Source: JADJRH01 sp046351455
GTDB taxonomy: Bacteria > Myxococcota_A > Polyangia > Polyangiales > Polyangiaceae
Length of the DNA: 64,000 nt
Assembly: GCA_046351455.1 (NCBI GenBank)
Contig: JAXLYM010000008.1
Span: forward strand, 348,174-412,173
Reading direction: 5' to 3'
Part shown: one piece after another, positions 38,850 through 53,118 of the stretch
Numbering within the stretch: the first letter of the stretch is position 1
How the letters are laid out: the number at the start of each line of letters is the position of its first letter
Position numbers and translations under genes: made by a program
The notes under the pieces: model-generated
What the model saw: the letters and a program-made list of their open reading frames with translations, nothing else
Database searches by the model: none
Told to the model about the DNA's origin: nothing

Positions 38850-40468
38850 GCGCCGCTCCGCTGGAAATGGCCCGTGCGGCCGCCGCTCTTCTCGAGGAGC
38901 TTCACGTCGGAGATCGTCATCTCGCGATCGATGCCCTTCAGCATGTCGTAGATCGTGAGGCCCGCGACGCTCGCGGCGACCAGCGCCTCCATCTCCACGC
39001 CCGTGCGGTCGCGCGCCTCCGCCGTGGCGGTGATGGTCACGACGTTCGCGGAGGCGTCGAGCTCGACGAGCACCTCCACCTTCGTGAGCGCGATCGCGTG
39101 GCAGAGCGGGATCAGCTCGCTCGTGCGCTTCGCGGCTTGGATCCCGGCGATCCGCGCCGCCGCGAGGACGTCCCCCTTCGGCGTGTCGTTCTGCGAGAGG
39201 CGGCGGAACGTCTCGCGCCGCATGTGCACCGTCGCGCTCGCGACCGCGCGGCGCGCCGTCACCGCCTTCTCGCCGACGTCGACCATGTGGGCGTCGCCCG
39301 CGTCGTTGAGGTGCGACGACAACGGCGCGAGGCGATCGTGCCGCGGCGGCGTGAGCTCCGGGATCGGATCGTGGACGGGCGTCGCCTCGTCGATCGGGAT
39401 CAGCTCCGCGCCGTGGAGATCCTCGTGCGCGTGCTCCGCGTCCGACGGATCCAGGGCGCGCACCGGCGGCAGATCGTAGCCGCGCGACTGCGCTGCGCCG
39501 CCGTACGGGCCGCGGCCGGAGGGCGTCATGTCGTAGCCGCGCGAGTGCTCTTGCGACCGCGGTCCGAGCTGCGCTTCGAAGGGGCGCGGCGTGTCGAACG
39601 TGGGCCTCTGCGCCTCTTGCGGGCGCCGCAACGACGGGGTCGCGCCCGGCGCGCGCGTGGTGTCGTGCTGGTGACGCGAGGCCGGCGGCGTCTCGTGCGC
39701 GCGCGATCCGGGCGACGCGTCGTGGCCGCGCAACGTCGACGAAGCGGGCGCCTCGTACGCGCGCGTCGAAGGGGGCTCATGCTCTGCCCGCGCGCGCGGC
39801 GGCATCTCGTAGCCGCGCGGCTCGTACGCGCGCGGCGCGACCGGGATCTCGACGTGCTGCACCGCGAGATCGGCCGCGAAGCCGGGGCTCGGCGTCACGT
39901 CCCACCTGCCGCGTCCGCCGTCGCTGCGCGGCATCGGCTGAGGCATCCCCTCGGCCGGAGGCGTGGTCGATCCCATGCCGCGTCCGCCCGCTTCGCCCGG
40001 AGGCGGACGCAGCGATCGCAGGTGCCCCATCACGATGTCCTCGTACGCGGCCTGGATCAGCGACGGATCGTTGCGCGCGATGGATCGCCTGTGCACGTGG
40101 GCCAGCGCGTACCGATCGAGCGCTCGCAGGCGCGCCCACTGCCGCGCGTCGAGCGGGACCGGCTCGAGCAGGCGCGTGAGGCCGTCCGGCGGAGCGAGCG
40201 GATCCGGATCGCCGACCACCTCGATCCGCTGGGCCGGAGGCGACGCGCGGCGCACGACCGCCGCCACCGATCCGGAGTCGACCATGTCGACCGCGCCGGC
40301 CGCGACGAGCTGGCAACGGTCCTCGAGCCCGAGCGATCGCCACGCCTCGAGCGAGAGCCGGAGCCCGGCGTGATCGAGGGCGCGCCTCGCAGCGATCGGC
40401 AAGAAGTCGAGCTGCGGGAGGATGTTCTCGAAATCGAAGACCGCGGATGCGGCGGGGGTACCCACCAT
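38846..40468 (-). CDS. moaC: NarM-like domain fused through a long linker to MoaC
   Basis: MoaC (about 380-540) completes cyclic pyranopterin phosphate formation: HMVDVGEKAVTARRAVA, KGDVLAAARIAGIQAAKRT, LIPLCHAI, DRTGVEMEALVAAS and the active-site DMLKGIDREM are all present. The N-terminal 140 residues resemble the nitrate reductase associated protein family (FDFENILPQLDFLPIAARRA, LSLEAWRSLGLEDRCQLV). Between them lies about 230 residues of low-complexity linker rich in Arg/Pro/Tyr with repeated RGYEMPP- and RAYE-like words. Normal MoaC is about 160 residues, so the fusion is notable. moaE overlaps its 3' end; moaA lies 69 bp upstream. Confidence 0.88.
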   Translation of the reverse strand: MVGTPAASAVFDFENILPQLDFLPIAARRALDHAGLRLSLEAWRSLGLEDRCQLVAAGAVDMVDSGSVAAVVRRASPPAQRIEVVGDPDPLAPPDGLTRLLEPVPLDARQWARLRALDRYALAHVHRRSIARNDPSLIQAAYEDIVMGHLRSLRPPPGEAGGRGMGSTTPPAEGMPQPMPRSDGGRGRWDVTPSPGFAADLAVQHVEIPVAPRAYEPRGYEMPPRARAEHEPPSTRAYEAPASSTLRGHDASPGSRAHETPPASRHQHDTTRAPGATPSLRRPQEAQRPTFDTPRPFEAQLGPRSQEHSRGYDMTPSGRGPYGGAAQSRGYDLPPVRALDPSDAEHAHEDLHGAELIPIDEATPVHDPIPELTPPRHDRLAPLSSHLNDAGDAHMVDVGEKAVTARRAVASATVHMRRETFRRLSQNDTPKGDVLAAARIAGIQAAKRTSELIPLCHAIALTKVEVLVELDASANVVTITATAEARDRTGVEMEALVAASVAGLTIYDMLKGIDREMTISDVKLLEKSGGRTGHFQRSGA

Positions 40469-40537
40469 GATCTCACTCTTGCACGATCACGCGGACGGCG
40501 GCTAGAGCGCCCTTCGAGGCCTCACCCGGGCGGTGAA

Positions 40538-41710
40538 TCAGCCGCCGATCGCGCGCATCGAGACGTTCGCGGCGGTGTCCTCGGTGCAGCCCTTCCACAC
40601 GTCGCCGTCGGGCTTGAGCGTCCACGCCTCCGCGATGCGCTGCGCGATGCCGCCGAGATCGCCGCGCCTCGCTTCGGTCGACGCGTCGACGCCGTCATCC
40701 GTCGCCAGGCACGGCCGCAGCATGCCCTGCGACGACACGCGGAGGCGATCGCAGGTGTCGCAGTACGTGTCGCTCGTGCCGGAGATGAAGCCCGCGCGGA
40801 GCTCCGGATCGCGGACGGACGTGACGTACTTCGCGGGGCCGAGGCCGGGATCCGAGCGCGCCTCCTCCGGGGTGAGGTGCTCCGCGAGGCGGGCGCGCAT
40901 CTCGGCGACGGTGACGAGGTGCTCGCGCACGAGCTTCGCGCCTTCGGCGATCGGCATCACCTCCAAGAAGCGCGGGATCATGCGGCGCTCCCAGGCCCAG
41001 AGGAGGATCGGCGTCAGCTCGTCTTCGTTCACGCCGCGCAGCACGACGGTGTTCAGCTTGATGGGCGCGAAGCCCTCCGCGAGCGCCGCGTCGATGCCCG
41101 CGAGCACCTTGCCGAGGTCACCGCCGCGCGTGACCGCCTTGAAGCGCGCAGGATCCAGCGTGTCGATGGAGACGTTGATGCGGTGGAGCCCCGCCGCGGC
41201 CAGAGGCTTCGCGAGGCGCGCGAGCTGCGACGCGTTCGTCGTGAGCGCGACGTCCTCGAAGCCGCACGCGCTGAGCTCCGCCACGATCGCCACGATCTCC
41301 GGGTGGATGAGGGGCTCTCCGCCGGTGAGGCGAACGCGACGGACGCCCGCGCGCTTGAGGCCCTCGAACATCGTGCGCCACACCGACACGGGGAGGCGCC
41401 CCTCCGCGTAGCCGTCGCTGTGCGAGGGGCGACAGTACGTGCACGCGAAATCGCACCGATCGGTCACGGAGACGCGCACGCTCCGCGGGGGCGGCGCGCC
41501 GTGAGCGCGCGGGTAGAGCTCGATCTTCGGCCGGGCCGTCGTCGCGCCGCCGAGCGAGAGCGCCACCTTCGGATCCGCCTCGAGCGCGCGCAGCTCTGCG
41601 ATCGCGCCCTCCGCGAGGACGGGCAGCGATCGACGCCGCGGTGGGACGCGTTCGATCTCCGCGATCGGCTGTGCGCGGATGTCCACGGGCGGCTTTAGGT
41701 ACGCGTTCAT
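40538..41710 (-). CDS. moaA: MoaA, GTP 3',8-cyclase (radical SAM)
   Basis: First enzyme of molybdenum cofactor synthesis. The 390-residue product has the radical-SAM cluster motif CDFACTYC, the LTGGEPLIHP segment and the second Fe-S cluster ligands CDTCDRLRVSSQGMLRPC. An N-terminal extension of about 60 residues precedes the barrel. The C-terminal GG of classical MoaA is kept (RAIGG). Confidence 0.95.
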   Translation of the reverse strand: MNAYLKPPVDIRAQPIAEIERVPPRRRSLPVLAEGAIAELRALEADPKVALSLGGATTARPKIELYPRAHGAPPPRSVRVSVTDRCDFACTYCRPSHSDGYAEGRLPVSVWRTMFEGLKRAGVRRVRLTGGEPLIHPEIVAIVAELSACGFEDVALTTNASQLARLAKPLAAAGLHRINVSIDTLDPARFKAVTRGGDLGKVLAGIDAALAEGFAPIKLNTVVLRGVNEDELTPILLWAWERRMIPRFLEVMPIAEGAKLVREHLVTVAEMRARLAEHLTPEEARSDPGLGPAKYVTSVRDPELRAGFISGTSDTYCDTCDRLRVSSQGMLRPCLATDDGVDASTEARRGDLGGIAQRIAEAWTLKPDGDVWKGCTEDTAANVSMRAIGG

Positions 41711-41750
41711 GAGAGGCTCGTGCCGGTGCGGGAGTTGGCGAGGATAGCGG

Positions 41751-42002
41751 TTAGCCGCCTGCGACGGGAGGGATCAGCGCCACCTCGTCGCCTGGGCTCA
41801 CGGCGTCCTCCCAGGCCACGTAGGAGCCGTTCACCGCGATGCGAAGGGCCCTCTTGTACGGGACGAGGCCCGGGTGCTTCGCGCACAGATCGTCGAGGAA
41901 CCGCGACGCGGCCACCGGGCCTTCGACCGCGACGTCCATCTCGGCGGCGCCCAGGATGTCGCGCGCGCCGGCGAAGGCGAGCAGTCGGACGGAGAATGCC
42001 AC
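41751..42002 (-). CDS. moaD: MoaD, molybdopterin synthase sulfur carrier
   Basis: Small ubiquitin-like sulfur carrier of 83 residues ending in the required GG (IPPVAGG). The body (VRLLAFAGARDILGA, LRIAVNGSYVAWEDAVSPGDEVALIPP) is typical. It is the first gene of the moaD-moaA-moaC-moaE run. Confidence 0.93.
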   Translation of the reverse strand: MAFSVRLLAFAGARDILGAAEMDVAVEGPVAASRFLDDLCAKHPGLVPYKRALRIAVNGSYVAWEDAVSPGDEVALIPPVAGG

Positions 42003-42042
42003 GGCCGCAAGCTAGCACCACGGGAGCGATCGGCGCTGTGAC

Positions 42043-42098
42043 GTCGCCACAAAAGTGGTGACGACCCTTGTTGTGAGCGACTCGAAAGGCTCTATCAT
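42043..42098 (+). promoter_or_regulatory. dyad plus sigma-70-type promoter upstream of kinase gene
   Basis: GTCGCCAC (42043-42050) and GTGGTGAC (42055-42062) form a dyad with AAAA centre, followed by TTGTGA (42071-42076), a 16-bp spacer and TATCAT (42093-42098). The dyad lies between divergent moaD and the kinase and could be an operator for either, or a stem in the moaD leader. Confidence 0.45.
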
Positions 42099-42188
42099 CG
42101 TTCGCCCTGACTCCCCCGGCCGCGCTGCGCGCGGCGCGCGCCGCTACGAAGATCGCAGCGGCGCCATGCGAGTGATCCCGACGGCACG

Positions 42189-45100
42189 ATGACGAGCGAA
42201 AACGGATTTTCCGCAGGGACGATCCTCGCGGGCCGATACCAGGTGCGCCGTGAGCTGGGCCACGGAGGAATGGGCGTCGTGTACCTCTGCCGCGACATCG
42301 CGCTGGACGAGCGCGTCGCGGTGAAGCTCCTCTCCCGTCCGGACGCGAAGATGCGCCCCGAGGACGCGTGGGGCTTCCAGGAAGAGGCGCGCGCGCTCGC
42401 CCGGCTGGGCCACCCGGCGATCGTGCAGGCGCGCGATTTCGGCGCGCTCCCCGACGGGACGCCGTACCTCGTGATGACGGCGGTGCCCGGCCGCTCGCTG
42501 CACGAGTGGCTGTACCTCGCGCTGACGGAGGGCATCCTCCCCTGGCCCGTCACGTGGTCGGTCGTCGATCAGATCCTCGGCGCGCTCGCGCACGCGCACG
42601 CCCGCGGCGTGATCCACGGCGATCTGAAGCCCTCGAACGTCATGGTGGAGCTCACCGACGGCGAGGAGCCGCGCGTGTTCGTGCTCGACCTCGGCCTCGC
42701 GTGGCTGCTGCAAGACATCGTCGATCACCGGCTGGACGGCTCTCGCCCCGCGGACCCGACGGTGCGGTGGGGCGCCGGTACGCCCGGGTGGATGGCGCCC
42801 GAGCAGATCCGCTTCGCGGCGCCGCACGTCGGCCCTCCGACGGATCTGTACGCGCTCGGCTGCATCCTCTTCGCGATGCTGACGAACCGGGAGCCGTACG
42901 AGGGCACCAACGACGAGCTGTGCCAGCAGCACCGCAACTCGCCGATCCCGGATCCGCCGCTCCAGCCCGGCGTCCCCGCGGAGGTCGGCCCGTTCGTGAA
43001 GCGGCTGATGGCCAAGCGGCCGTGGCACCGCTTCGAGTTCGCGACGGACGCGCGCCGTTTGTGGAAGCGCTTCAAGCCGCAGGAGGAGAAGGTCTCCGCG
43101 ACCGAGACGCCGATCATGGGCATCCCCGTGGCGCGGCCCTCTCTCCCGCCGAGCCAGGCGCGCGCGAACGACGACTCGCTCGATTTCGCGCGCGAGGTCG
43201 AGACGATGACGACGATCGGCCTCCTCGGCATGCGGCCGAGCCCGTTCGTCGCGCGCAGCGCCGAGCGCGCTCAGCTCATGAACCTCGTGACCGACGTCAT
43301 CGACAGCGAGGCGCCGGTCCATCGCTTGATCGTCCTCGCGGGAGAAGCGGGCGTCGGCAAGAGCCGCCTCGCCGAGTGGCTGTGCGAAGAGGTGCACGAG
43401 CGCGGGCTCATGATCCCGCTGCGCGCGCGGTACCGGAAGATCCCGGAGCCCGCGGACGGCGTGGTCGGCGCGGTGAGCTCGTACTACCGCCTGGAGCGCG
43501 CGGATCGCGACGTCGTCGAGCGCGTCCTCATGAACGTGTGGGAGGTCGAGCCGAACGACGAGGACGGCAAGACGTGGGTCGCCGCGACCGCCGAGTGGCT
43601 GCGCCCGCTGCCTCCGGGGAGCGATCACGTCGGCCCCACGGGCAAGCGCTTCGCGCTCGATCGGCCGGAGCTGCGGTGGCTCGTGATCCGCAAGACGCTG
43701 GAGCGCATCGGAAACAGCCGGCCGATCTTGCTGTGGATGGATGACCTCCATCACGCGGGGCAGTCGACGTACGACACGCTGTACCGGCTGCACAAAGACG
43801 CGACGCGCCTCGGCCTCATGATCGTGGCGACGATCCGCTCGGAGGCGCTCGAGGCCGACGTGGACGCGAAGGTCCGCATCGAGCAGCTCGTGCCGGATTT
43901 CCAGGGCGAACGGCTCGATCTGGCGCCGCTCAACGCGGCTCAGACGTTCGCGCTCCTCCGCGAGACCTTGCCGCTCGACGAGAACGCGATCCAGGAGGCC
44001 GCGGCGCGCAGCAAGGGCAACCCGCTGTTCGCGCTGCAGCTGATCCACGCGTGGGCGGGCGGCGGGCATTTCGCCTTCAAGGATGGGAAGTACGTCGTCC
44101 CGAAGGCGTCGCTCGCGGTGCGCGCCGGCACGACCGCGGAGCTGTGGGAGGAGCGTCTGCGCGCGCTGCCCGAGGATCTTCGGCCCGCGGCGTTCGCGGC
44201 GGCGGCCCTCGGCAGCGACATCCGGAGCGACGTGCTCGCGCACTCGCTGTCCGCGCTCAGCCTCGATCCGGAGCGCGCGATCGCGTCGATGCGGCGCGCG
44301 CAGATCGTCCTCGCGTCCGGCGGCGATCGGATGCGGTGGCCGCACGCGCTGCTGCAGGAGCACCTCCTCACGCAGCTCGCCTTGCAGAAGAACGCGAGCC
44401 GCGTGTTCCGCGCCGCGGCGGATGCGCTCGCGCTCCACCCGAACGCGTCCATGCGGCGGATCCTGCGGCAGCGCGTCGTCAACCTCACGCGCGCGGGCGA
44501 CGTCGATCAGGCGGCGAAGCTCTTGCACGAGCACATCGCGCTCGTGTGGAGCCGCACGCGTGAGATCGGCGCGACGCTGCGTGACCTCGCGCTCCTCGAC
44601 GGTCGCCTCTCGGGCACCGCGGCGGCGATGCAGAAGCGCTGGCGCGCCGAGGCGCTCCGCTACGCCGGCAAGCTCGAGGACGCCCGCCGTGAGGCCGAGG
44701 ACGCCCGCCGCATCTTCCAGGCCGCGGACGATCTGGAGAACGCGGCGCACTGCCTCCGCCTGCTCGGCCACATCGCGTCCGAGATGGCCGCGCCCGCGCA
44801 CGGTCGTCGCCTCGTCGCGCGCGCGCTCGCGATGTTCACGGAGCTGGGCAACGAGCACGGCCGCGCGCTGTGCGAGGTGCTCCTCGGCGAGATCGACTAC
44901 CTCCTCGGCGATCACGCGAGCGCCCGCGCGGAGCTCGGCAACGGGGCGCAGCGCTTCGCGACGGTGGGCGATCGCCTCGGCCGCGCGCAGTGCCTCCTGT
45001 TGCAGAGCTGGGTGGAGCAGTCCGGAGGCGCGACGGCGCTCGCGATCGAGCTCGCGCGGACGGCGCGTGGAGAGTTCGACGCGATCGGTTATCGCCTCGG

Positions 45101-45683
45101 GATCGCGCAGGCCGACATCACGCTCGCGCACGCGGAGCACCGCGCCGGTCGCCTCGCGAGCGCCCGCACGATCGCGCTCGCTGCGCTGTCGGCGTTCCGT
45201 GACGTCGCGAACCCGCGCGGAGAGGCCGCGTGCGAGCGCCTGCTCGCGATGACGGCGCTCGACGCGGGCGATCCTGCCCTCGCGGACGCGCACGCCCACG
45301 CGGCGGCGGCGGCGTTCGATCGCCTCGCGGATCCGTGGGGCCAGGTCGAGACGAAGCTGCTCGTCGCGCAGATCGCGCTGGATCGCGGCCAGGCGGACGC
45401 GGCGCGCGCGGAGCTGATCGCGTGCGAGGCCGTCGCGCTGGTGGAGGCGGAGCCGAAGCAGCACCGCCACCTCACGATGGCGTGGCTCGCGTACCACGAG
45501 GGCCGCTTCCACGACGCCGCCCGCGAGCTCGACGCAGCGCGCGCCGCGTTCAAAGAGGCCGGCCGCACGGGCGATCACACGCCGCAGCTCCTCGAGCGCT
45601 TCGCGCGGATGGGCTGGCCGAAGCCCGCGAGCACTCGCATCGCCGCGTGGCGCAAGGCGATCAGCGCCGCCGGCTCCGCGTAG
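42189..45683 (+). CDS. Ser/Thr kinase-AAA-TPR signalling protein (HGD-type kinase)
   Basis: A 1,164-residue cytoplasmic protein. Kinase (about 15-290): LGHGGMGVVY, VAVKLL (Lys46), VIHGDLKPSNVMV (Asp145), VLDLGLAW (Asp167), GTPGWMAPEQ. The catalytic Asp and Lys are kept but HRD is HGD and DFG is DLG, so it is a non-RD kinase. An AAA/NACHT-like ATPase follows with Walker A GEAGVGKS (385-392) and ILLWMDDLHH (Walker B). The C-terminal 500 residues are helical TPR-like repeats (AGKLEDARREAEDARRIFQA, ADDLENAAHCLRLLG). This architecture is common in myxobacterial signalling and may bind partner proteins through TPRs. Confidence 0.92.
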   Translation: MTSENGFSAGTILAGRYQVRRELGHGGMGVVYLCRDIALDERVAVKLLSRPDAKMRPEDAWGFQEEARALARLGHPAIVQARDFGALPDGTPYLVMTAVPGRSLHEWLYLALTEGILPWPVTWSVVDQILGALAHAHARGVIHGDLKPSNVMVELTDGEEPRVFVLDLGLAWLLQDIVDHRLDGSRPADPTVRWGAGTPGWMAPEQIRFAAPHVGPPTDLYALGCILFAMLTNREPYEGTNDELCQQHRNSPIPDPPLQPGVPAEVGPFVKRLMAKRPWHRFEFATDARRLWKRFKPQEEKVSATETPIMGIPVARPSLPPSQARANDDSLDFAREVETMTTIGLLGMRPSPFVARSAERAQLMNLVTDVIDSEAPVHRLIVLAGEAGVGKSRLAEWLCEEVHERGLMIPLRARYRKIPEPADGVVGAVSSYYRLERADRDVVERVLMNVWEVEPNDEDGKTWVAATAEWLRPLPPGSDHVGPTGKRFALDRPELRWLVIRKTLERIGNSRPILLWMDDLHHAGQSTYDTLYRLHKDATRLGLMIVATIRSEALEADVDAKVRIEQLVPDFQGERLDLAPLNAAQTFALLRETLPLDENAIQEAAARSKGNPLFALQLIHAWAGGGHFAFKDGKYVVPKASLAVRAGTTAELWEERLRALPEDLRPAAFAAAALGSDIRSDVLAHSLSALSLDPERAIASMRRAQIVLASGGDRMRWPHALLQEHLLTQLALQKNASRVFRAAADALALHPNASMRRILRQRVVNLTRAGDVDQAAKLLHEHIALVWSRTREIGATLRDLALLDGRLSGTAAAMQKRWRAEALRYAGKLEDARREAEDARRIFQAADDLENAAHCLRLLGHIASEMAAPAHGRRLVARALAMFTELGNEHGRALCEVLLGEIDYLLGDHASARAELGNGAQRFATVGDRLGRAQCLLLQSWVEQSGGATALAIELARTARGEFDAIGYRLGIAQADITLAHAEHRAGRLASARTIALAALSAFRDVANPRGEAACERLLAMTALDAGDPALADAHAHAAAAAFDRLADPWGQVETKLLVAQIALDRGQADAARAELIACEAVALVEAEPKQHRHLTMAWLAYHEGRFHDAARELDAARAAFKEAGRTGDHTPQLLERFARMGWPKPASTRIAAWRKAISAAGSA

Positions 45684-45690
45684 TCACCAG

Positions 45691-46590
45691 CTACGAAGCG
45701 ATCTTCTTCCCGAAGCTCGTGAGGCCGGCGGCGACCTCCTGCGCGAAGCCGGTCACCAGGGACTGCAGCTCCGGCGGGCCGCCGGTGACGCCGGTGCCGG
45801 CGCGATCCAACGCGGCGAGGACGTCCGCGGGGCGCTGCCTCGCGAGGGCGCGGAACGCGAGCGTTCGGCCCGGGATCGTGCTGATCAACGAGAGCGTCGT
45901 GTCGCTCCATTTGAACGCGGGCGCGCGCCGACCAGCCGTCGCGAGATCCGTGAGCGGCGAGCGCGACAGCCACACCGCGATCGCGTCGACCCACAGATCC
46001 GCGGTCAACGAAGGCGCGTCGCTGCCCATGTCCACGAGCGCTACCTTCTGAGCGTCCTCACGCACGCGACGCAGATCGCGCCACGCGAGGAGCCGGCTCG
46101 GCGGAGGTTTGCCGCGGAAGCTCGCCGAGCCGGTCCACCACGAGACGATCGTGTCCGTGCGGATCGCCTCCAGCGCGCGCGCCGTCACCGTGTGGCGCGA
46201 CAACGCCTCCGCGATCGTGCGCGGCGCCGGCACCGATCGCGCGAGCTCCGTCGCCGCCTCCAGGAGCTTCGCGTGGCGGCTGCGCGTGAACGGCCCCGAG
46301 AGATCCAGGTTCGAGACCTGCAAGAGATCGTTGAGCGCCGCGATCAGCGCCGCGTCCTCGGGCGAGATGTCCGCGACCGTGTCCACCGGGGCGAGCAGCC
46401 GCGCGACGCGGACCCGCGCGACGTCGAGGCGCGATCGCAGCTCCGAGTCCGCGATCTTGCGGCCCTCCCCGATCGCGAGGCCGAGGCGCGGACCGAACGG
46501 CCTCACCGGATCGATGCGACCGCCCAGCACCAGCGGCGCGAGCACCGCCGTCACGAGCTCGTCGTAGCGAGCGCCGAGATCGTCCGCCAT
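45691..46590 (-). CDS. uncharacterised protein, 299 aa
   Basis: Not recognised. The product is soluble, without signal peptide or membrane helix, and largely helical (LDVARVRVARLLAPVDTVAD, EDAALIAALNDLLQVSNLDL). It follows the larger unknown gene on the same strand after three bases, so they probably act together. It converges on the kinase gene at 42189-45683 with seven bases between the stops, too little for a terminator hairpin. Confidence 0.75.
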   Translation of the reverse strand: MADDLGARYDELVTAVLAPLVLGGRIDPVRPFGPRLGLAIGEGRKIADSELRSRLDVARVRVARLLAPVDTVADISPEDAALIAALNDLLQVSNLDLSGPFTRSRHAKLLEAATELARSVPAPRTIAEALSRHTVTARALEAIRTDTIVSWWTGSASFRGKPPPSRLLAWRDLRRVREDAQKVALVDMGSDAPSLTADLWVDAIAVWLSRSPLTDLATAGRRAPAFKWSDTTLSLISTIPGRTLAFRALARQRPADVLAALDRAGTGVTGGPPELQSLVTGFAQEVAAGLTSFGKKIAS

Positions 46591-46593
46591 CGC

Positions 46594-48087
46594 TCAGGCC
46601 TTCTCGGAGCCTGCGGGCGCGACGTCGCGCATCGGTCGGATGCCGGGCGACGTGAGGAACACCTCGGGCAGCTCCGTCGCGAGCGCGGCCGTCACGCCGG
46701 TCGACTGCGCCTTCGCGGGCGCCCACTGCTGCGCCTCCAGCAGCGCCACCTCCAGCGAGGTGAACGCCTCGTTCGGGACCGCGAGCGCACGTCCGTCGCG
46801 ACCGAGGAACAACGTCTGCCCCGCGGGCGCCCCGAACGATCGATGGAGCACCTCCGGCGCGACGGCCGGCAGCGCGTCGTACCCGGCGGGGATCAAGAGG
46901 CCGGGGTGGATCTCACGGAAGAACTCGCCGACGGGGATCCCTTCGATCCCGGCCGGATGACGCACGAACACGCCCTCCTCCGTGAAGGCGACGCGCGCGC
47001 GGCGGAGCGTGTCGGGGCCGAGCGAGTACGCGACCTGTCGCAGCAGATCGACGTCGGGCCCGCGCACCCACGTGGCCGTCACCGCGCGCCACGGCTCCGT
47101 GCTGGGGACGAGGCGCAGCGGCAACGAGATCGCGACGACCTTCTTCGGATCGCGCGTGCTCCGGGCCGTGAGCGTCTGCGTTCGCGACTCGATCCGCGCG
47201 AACGCCTTCACGTCGCCGAACGCGGGGACCGTCGCGAGCTCCAGCGGATCTTCGCCGGGCTTGCGGAACAGCACGAGGCCGGGATCCCCGAAGACGGGGC
47301 ACGCGCGCAGGTTCACCGGGTGGCGAAAGCCCGTGATCACCGCGACGCCCGGCGCCACCGGGAGGAACACGCCGAGCCCGGGCGTGCGCGTGAGGAGCGG
47401 CACCATCCGCGGCGGGATGTCCGGCACCTGGAAGAGGTACCGAACGACCGGCGCATCATCGAAGCTGGACTCCGGCGGCCACTCCGCGACGCCCACCTCC
47501 GCGTCGACGCCGGAGCGCACGAAGTAGTGGATGAGCGCGGGACCGAGCCCCGCCTCCGCGACGATGAAGCGCGGCCCCGGCTCGCCCTCGGTGCTCGGAT
47601 CCGGGTGCGGCGACAGGCGCAGGAGCAGCTGCCGCACGTCGATCTTCCGCTCGACGTCGTACGCCTGGTTGAACGCGGAGTGGTACAGCGACAGCGCCGC
47701 GTCCGGGTGCAGGATCTGGGGCACGTCGTAGCCGAAAGGCGCCGCAGCGTCGCGGTACTGCACGAAGTGACGGCTCGTCCCCGTGAACGTGTAGCCGCCC
47801 GCGAGCCGCGCGATCTCGGCGACGCGATCCATCCGATCGCTGCTCTCCGCCGAGAACGTGAGCGTCACCTCGCGCGCGCCGAGCTTCGATTTGACGACCT
47901 CCACCACGAGCGATCGCAGCACGTCCGCGAGCGATCCTTGGCGCGTGTAGAGCGCGAAGAACGCCACGAGGCGATCCATCGAAGGCAGCAGCACGAGCCC
48001 CTTCGATCCGAGCGCGACGCCCTTCGCGTCGAGCCCGAGGCCGGGAGTTCGGAGGCGGGTCTGATGAACTGCTACGCGTTCCAGCAT
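46594..48087 (-). CDS. uncharacterised protein, 497 aa
   Basis: Not recognised. A soluble, mixed alpha/beta protein without signal peptide or clear nucleotide motif. Distinct segments are TPGLGLDAKGVALGSKGLV near the N-terminus and VPDIPPRMVPLLTRTPGLG in the middle. It lies three bases upstream of the 299-residue unknown, forming a two-gene unit among signalling kinases, so a role as part of a multi-protein regulatory system is possible but unproven. Confidence 0.75.
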   Translation of the reverse strand: MLERVAVHQTRLRTPGLGLDAKGVALGSKGLVLLPSMDRLVAFFALYTRQGSLADVLRSLVVEVVKSKLGAREVTLTFSAESSDRMDRVAEIARLAGGYTFTGTSRHFVQYRDAAAPFGYDVPQILHPDAALSLYHSAFNQAYDVERKIDVRQLLLRLSPHPDPSTEGEPGPRFIVAEAGLGPALIHYFVRSGVDAEVGVAEWPPESSFDDAPVVRYLFQVPDIPPRMVPLLTRTPGLGVFLPVAPGVAVITGFRHPVNLRACPVFGDPGLVLFRKPGEDPLELATVPAFGDVKAFARIESRTQTLTARSTRDPKKVVAISLPLRLVPSTEPWRAVTATWVRGPDVDLLRQVAYSLGPDTLRRARVAFTEEGVFVRHPAGIEGIPVGEFFREIHPGLLIPAGYDALPAVAPEVLHRSFGAPAGQTLFLGRDGRALAVPNEAFTSLEVALLEAQQWAPAKAQSTGVTAALATELPEVFLTSPGIRPMRDVAPAGSEKA

Positions 48088-48186
48088 CGGTCTCTACGCT
48101 CGCCCGCCCTCATTCAACGCGACCGTTTCACGCCGCACAACCGTGGAGATGCAGAACGTCGGTGACGTCCCCCCGTCGACGTCAGC

Positions 48187-48444
48187 TCACTTGTACATCT
48201 CGTCGAGGACCTCGTCCTCACGGCCCTGCTTGATCAGGCGGTCGTGACGGAAGGCCTCGTCGAGCGCGAGGTACGTGAAGAACGTGATGATCGGGATGAG
48301 GCCGGCGATCGGCATGTTGTCACCCTTGCCGACGATCTGGAGGATGTACTCCCAGCCTTCCCACCTCTGGTTGAAGTACCAGGCGCCGAAGCCGGCGATC
48401 ACGGCGAGGATCATGATCAGAATGAAGCCACGATGACGACCCAT
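48187..48444 (-). CDS. small two-helix membrane protein, 85 aa
   Basis: Not recognised. Two transmembrane segments (FILIMILAVIAGFGAWYF and MPIAGLIPIITFFTYLALDE) are followed by a charged C-terminus (RHDRLIKQGREDEVLDEMYK). ATG 48444 is used; ATG 48471 nine codons upstream is possible. No good Shine-Dalgarno is seen. The pattern is that of a small accessory subunit of a membrane complex, but no partner is visible nearby. Confidence 0.65.
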   Translation of the reverse strand: MGRHRGFILIMILAVIAGFGAWYFNQRWEGWEYILQIVGKGDNMPIAGLIPIITFFTYLALDEAFRHDRLIKQGREDEVLDEMYK

Positions 48445-48547
48445 AACGGCGGCGACCGTAGGAGGATGCATCGAGGACGTCAAGCGCAGGTCCTGCCGTC
48501 CCGCGAACGTCTGTACGCGCTCTCTCCGGTTGCGTAGGCTTGCGGTC

Positions 48548-53092
<4,545 letters not shown>

Positions 53093-53118
53093 TCCCGCCG
53101 GCGACCGATCAAACAAGC

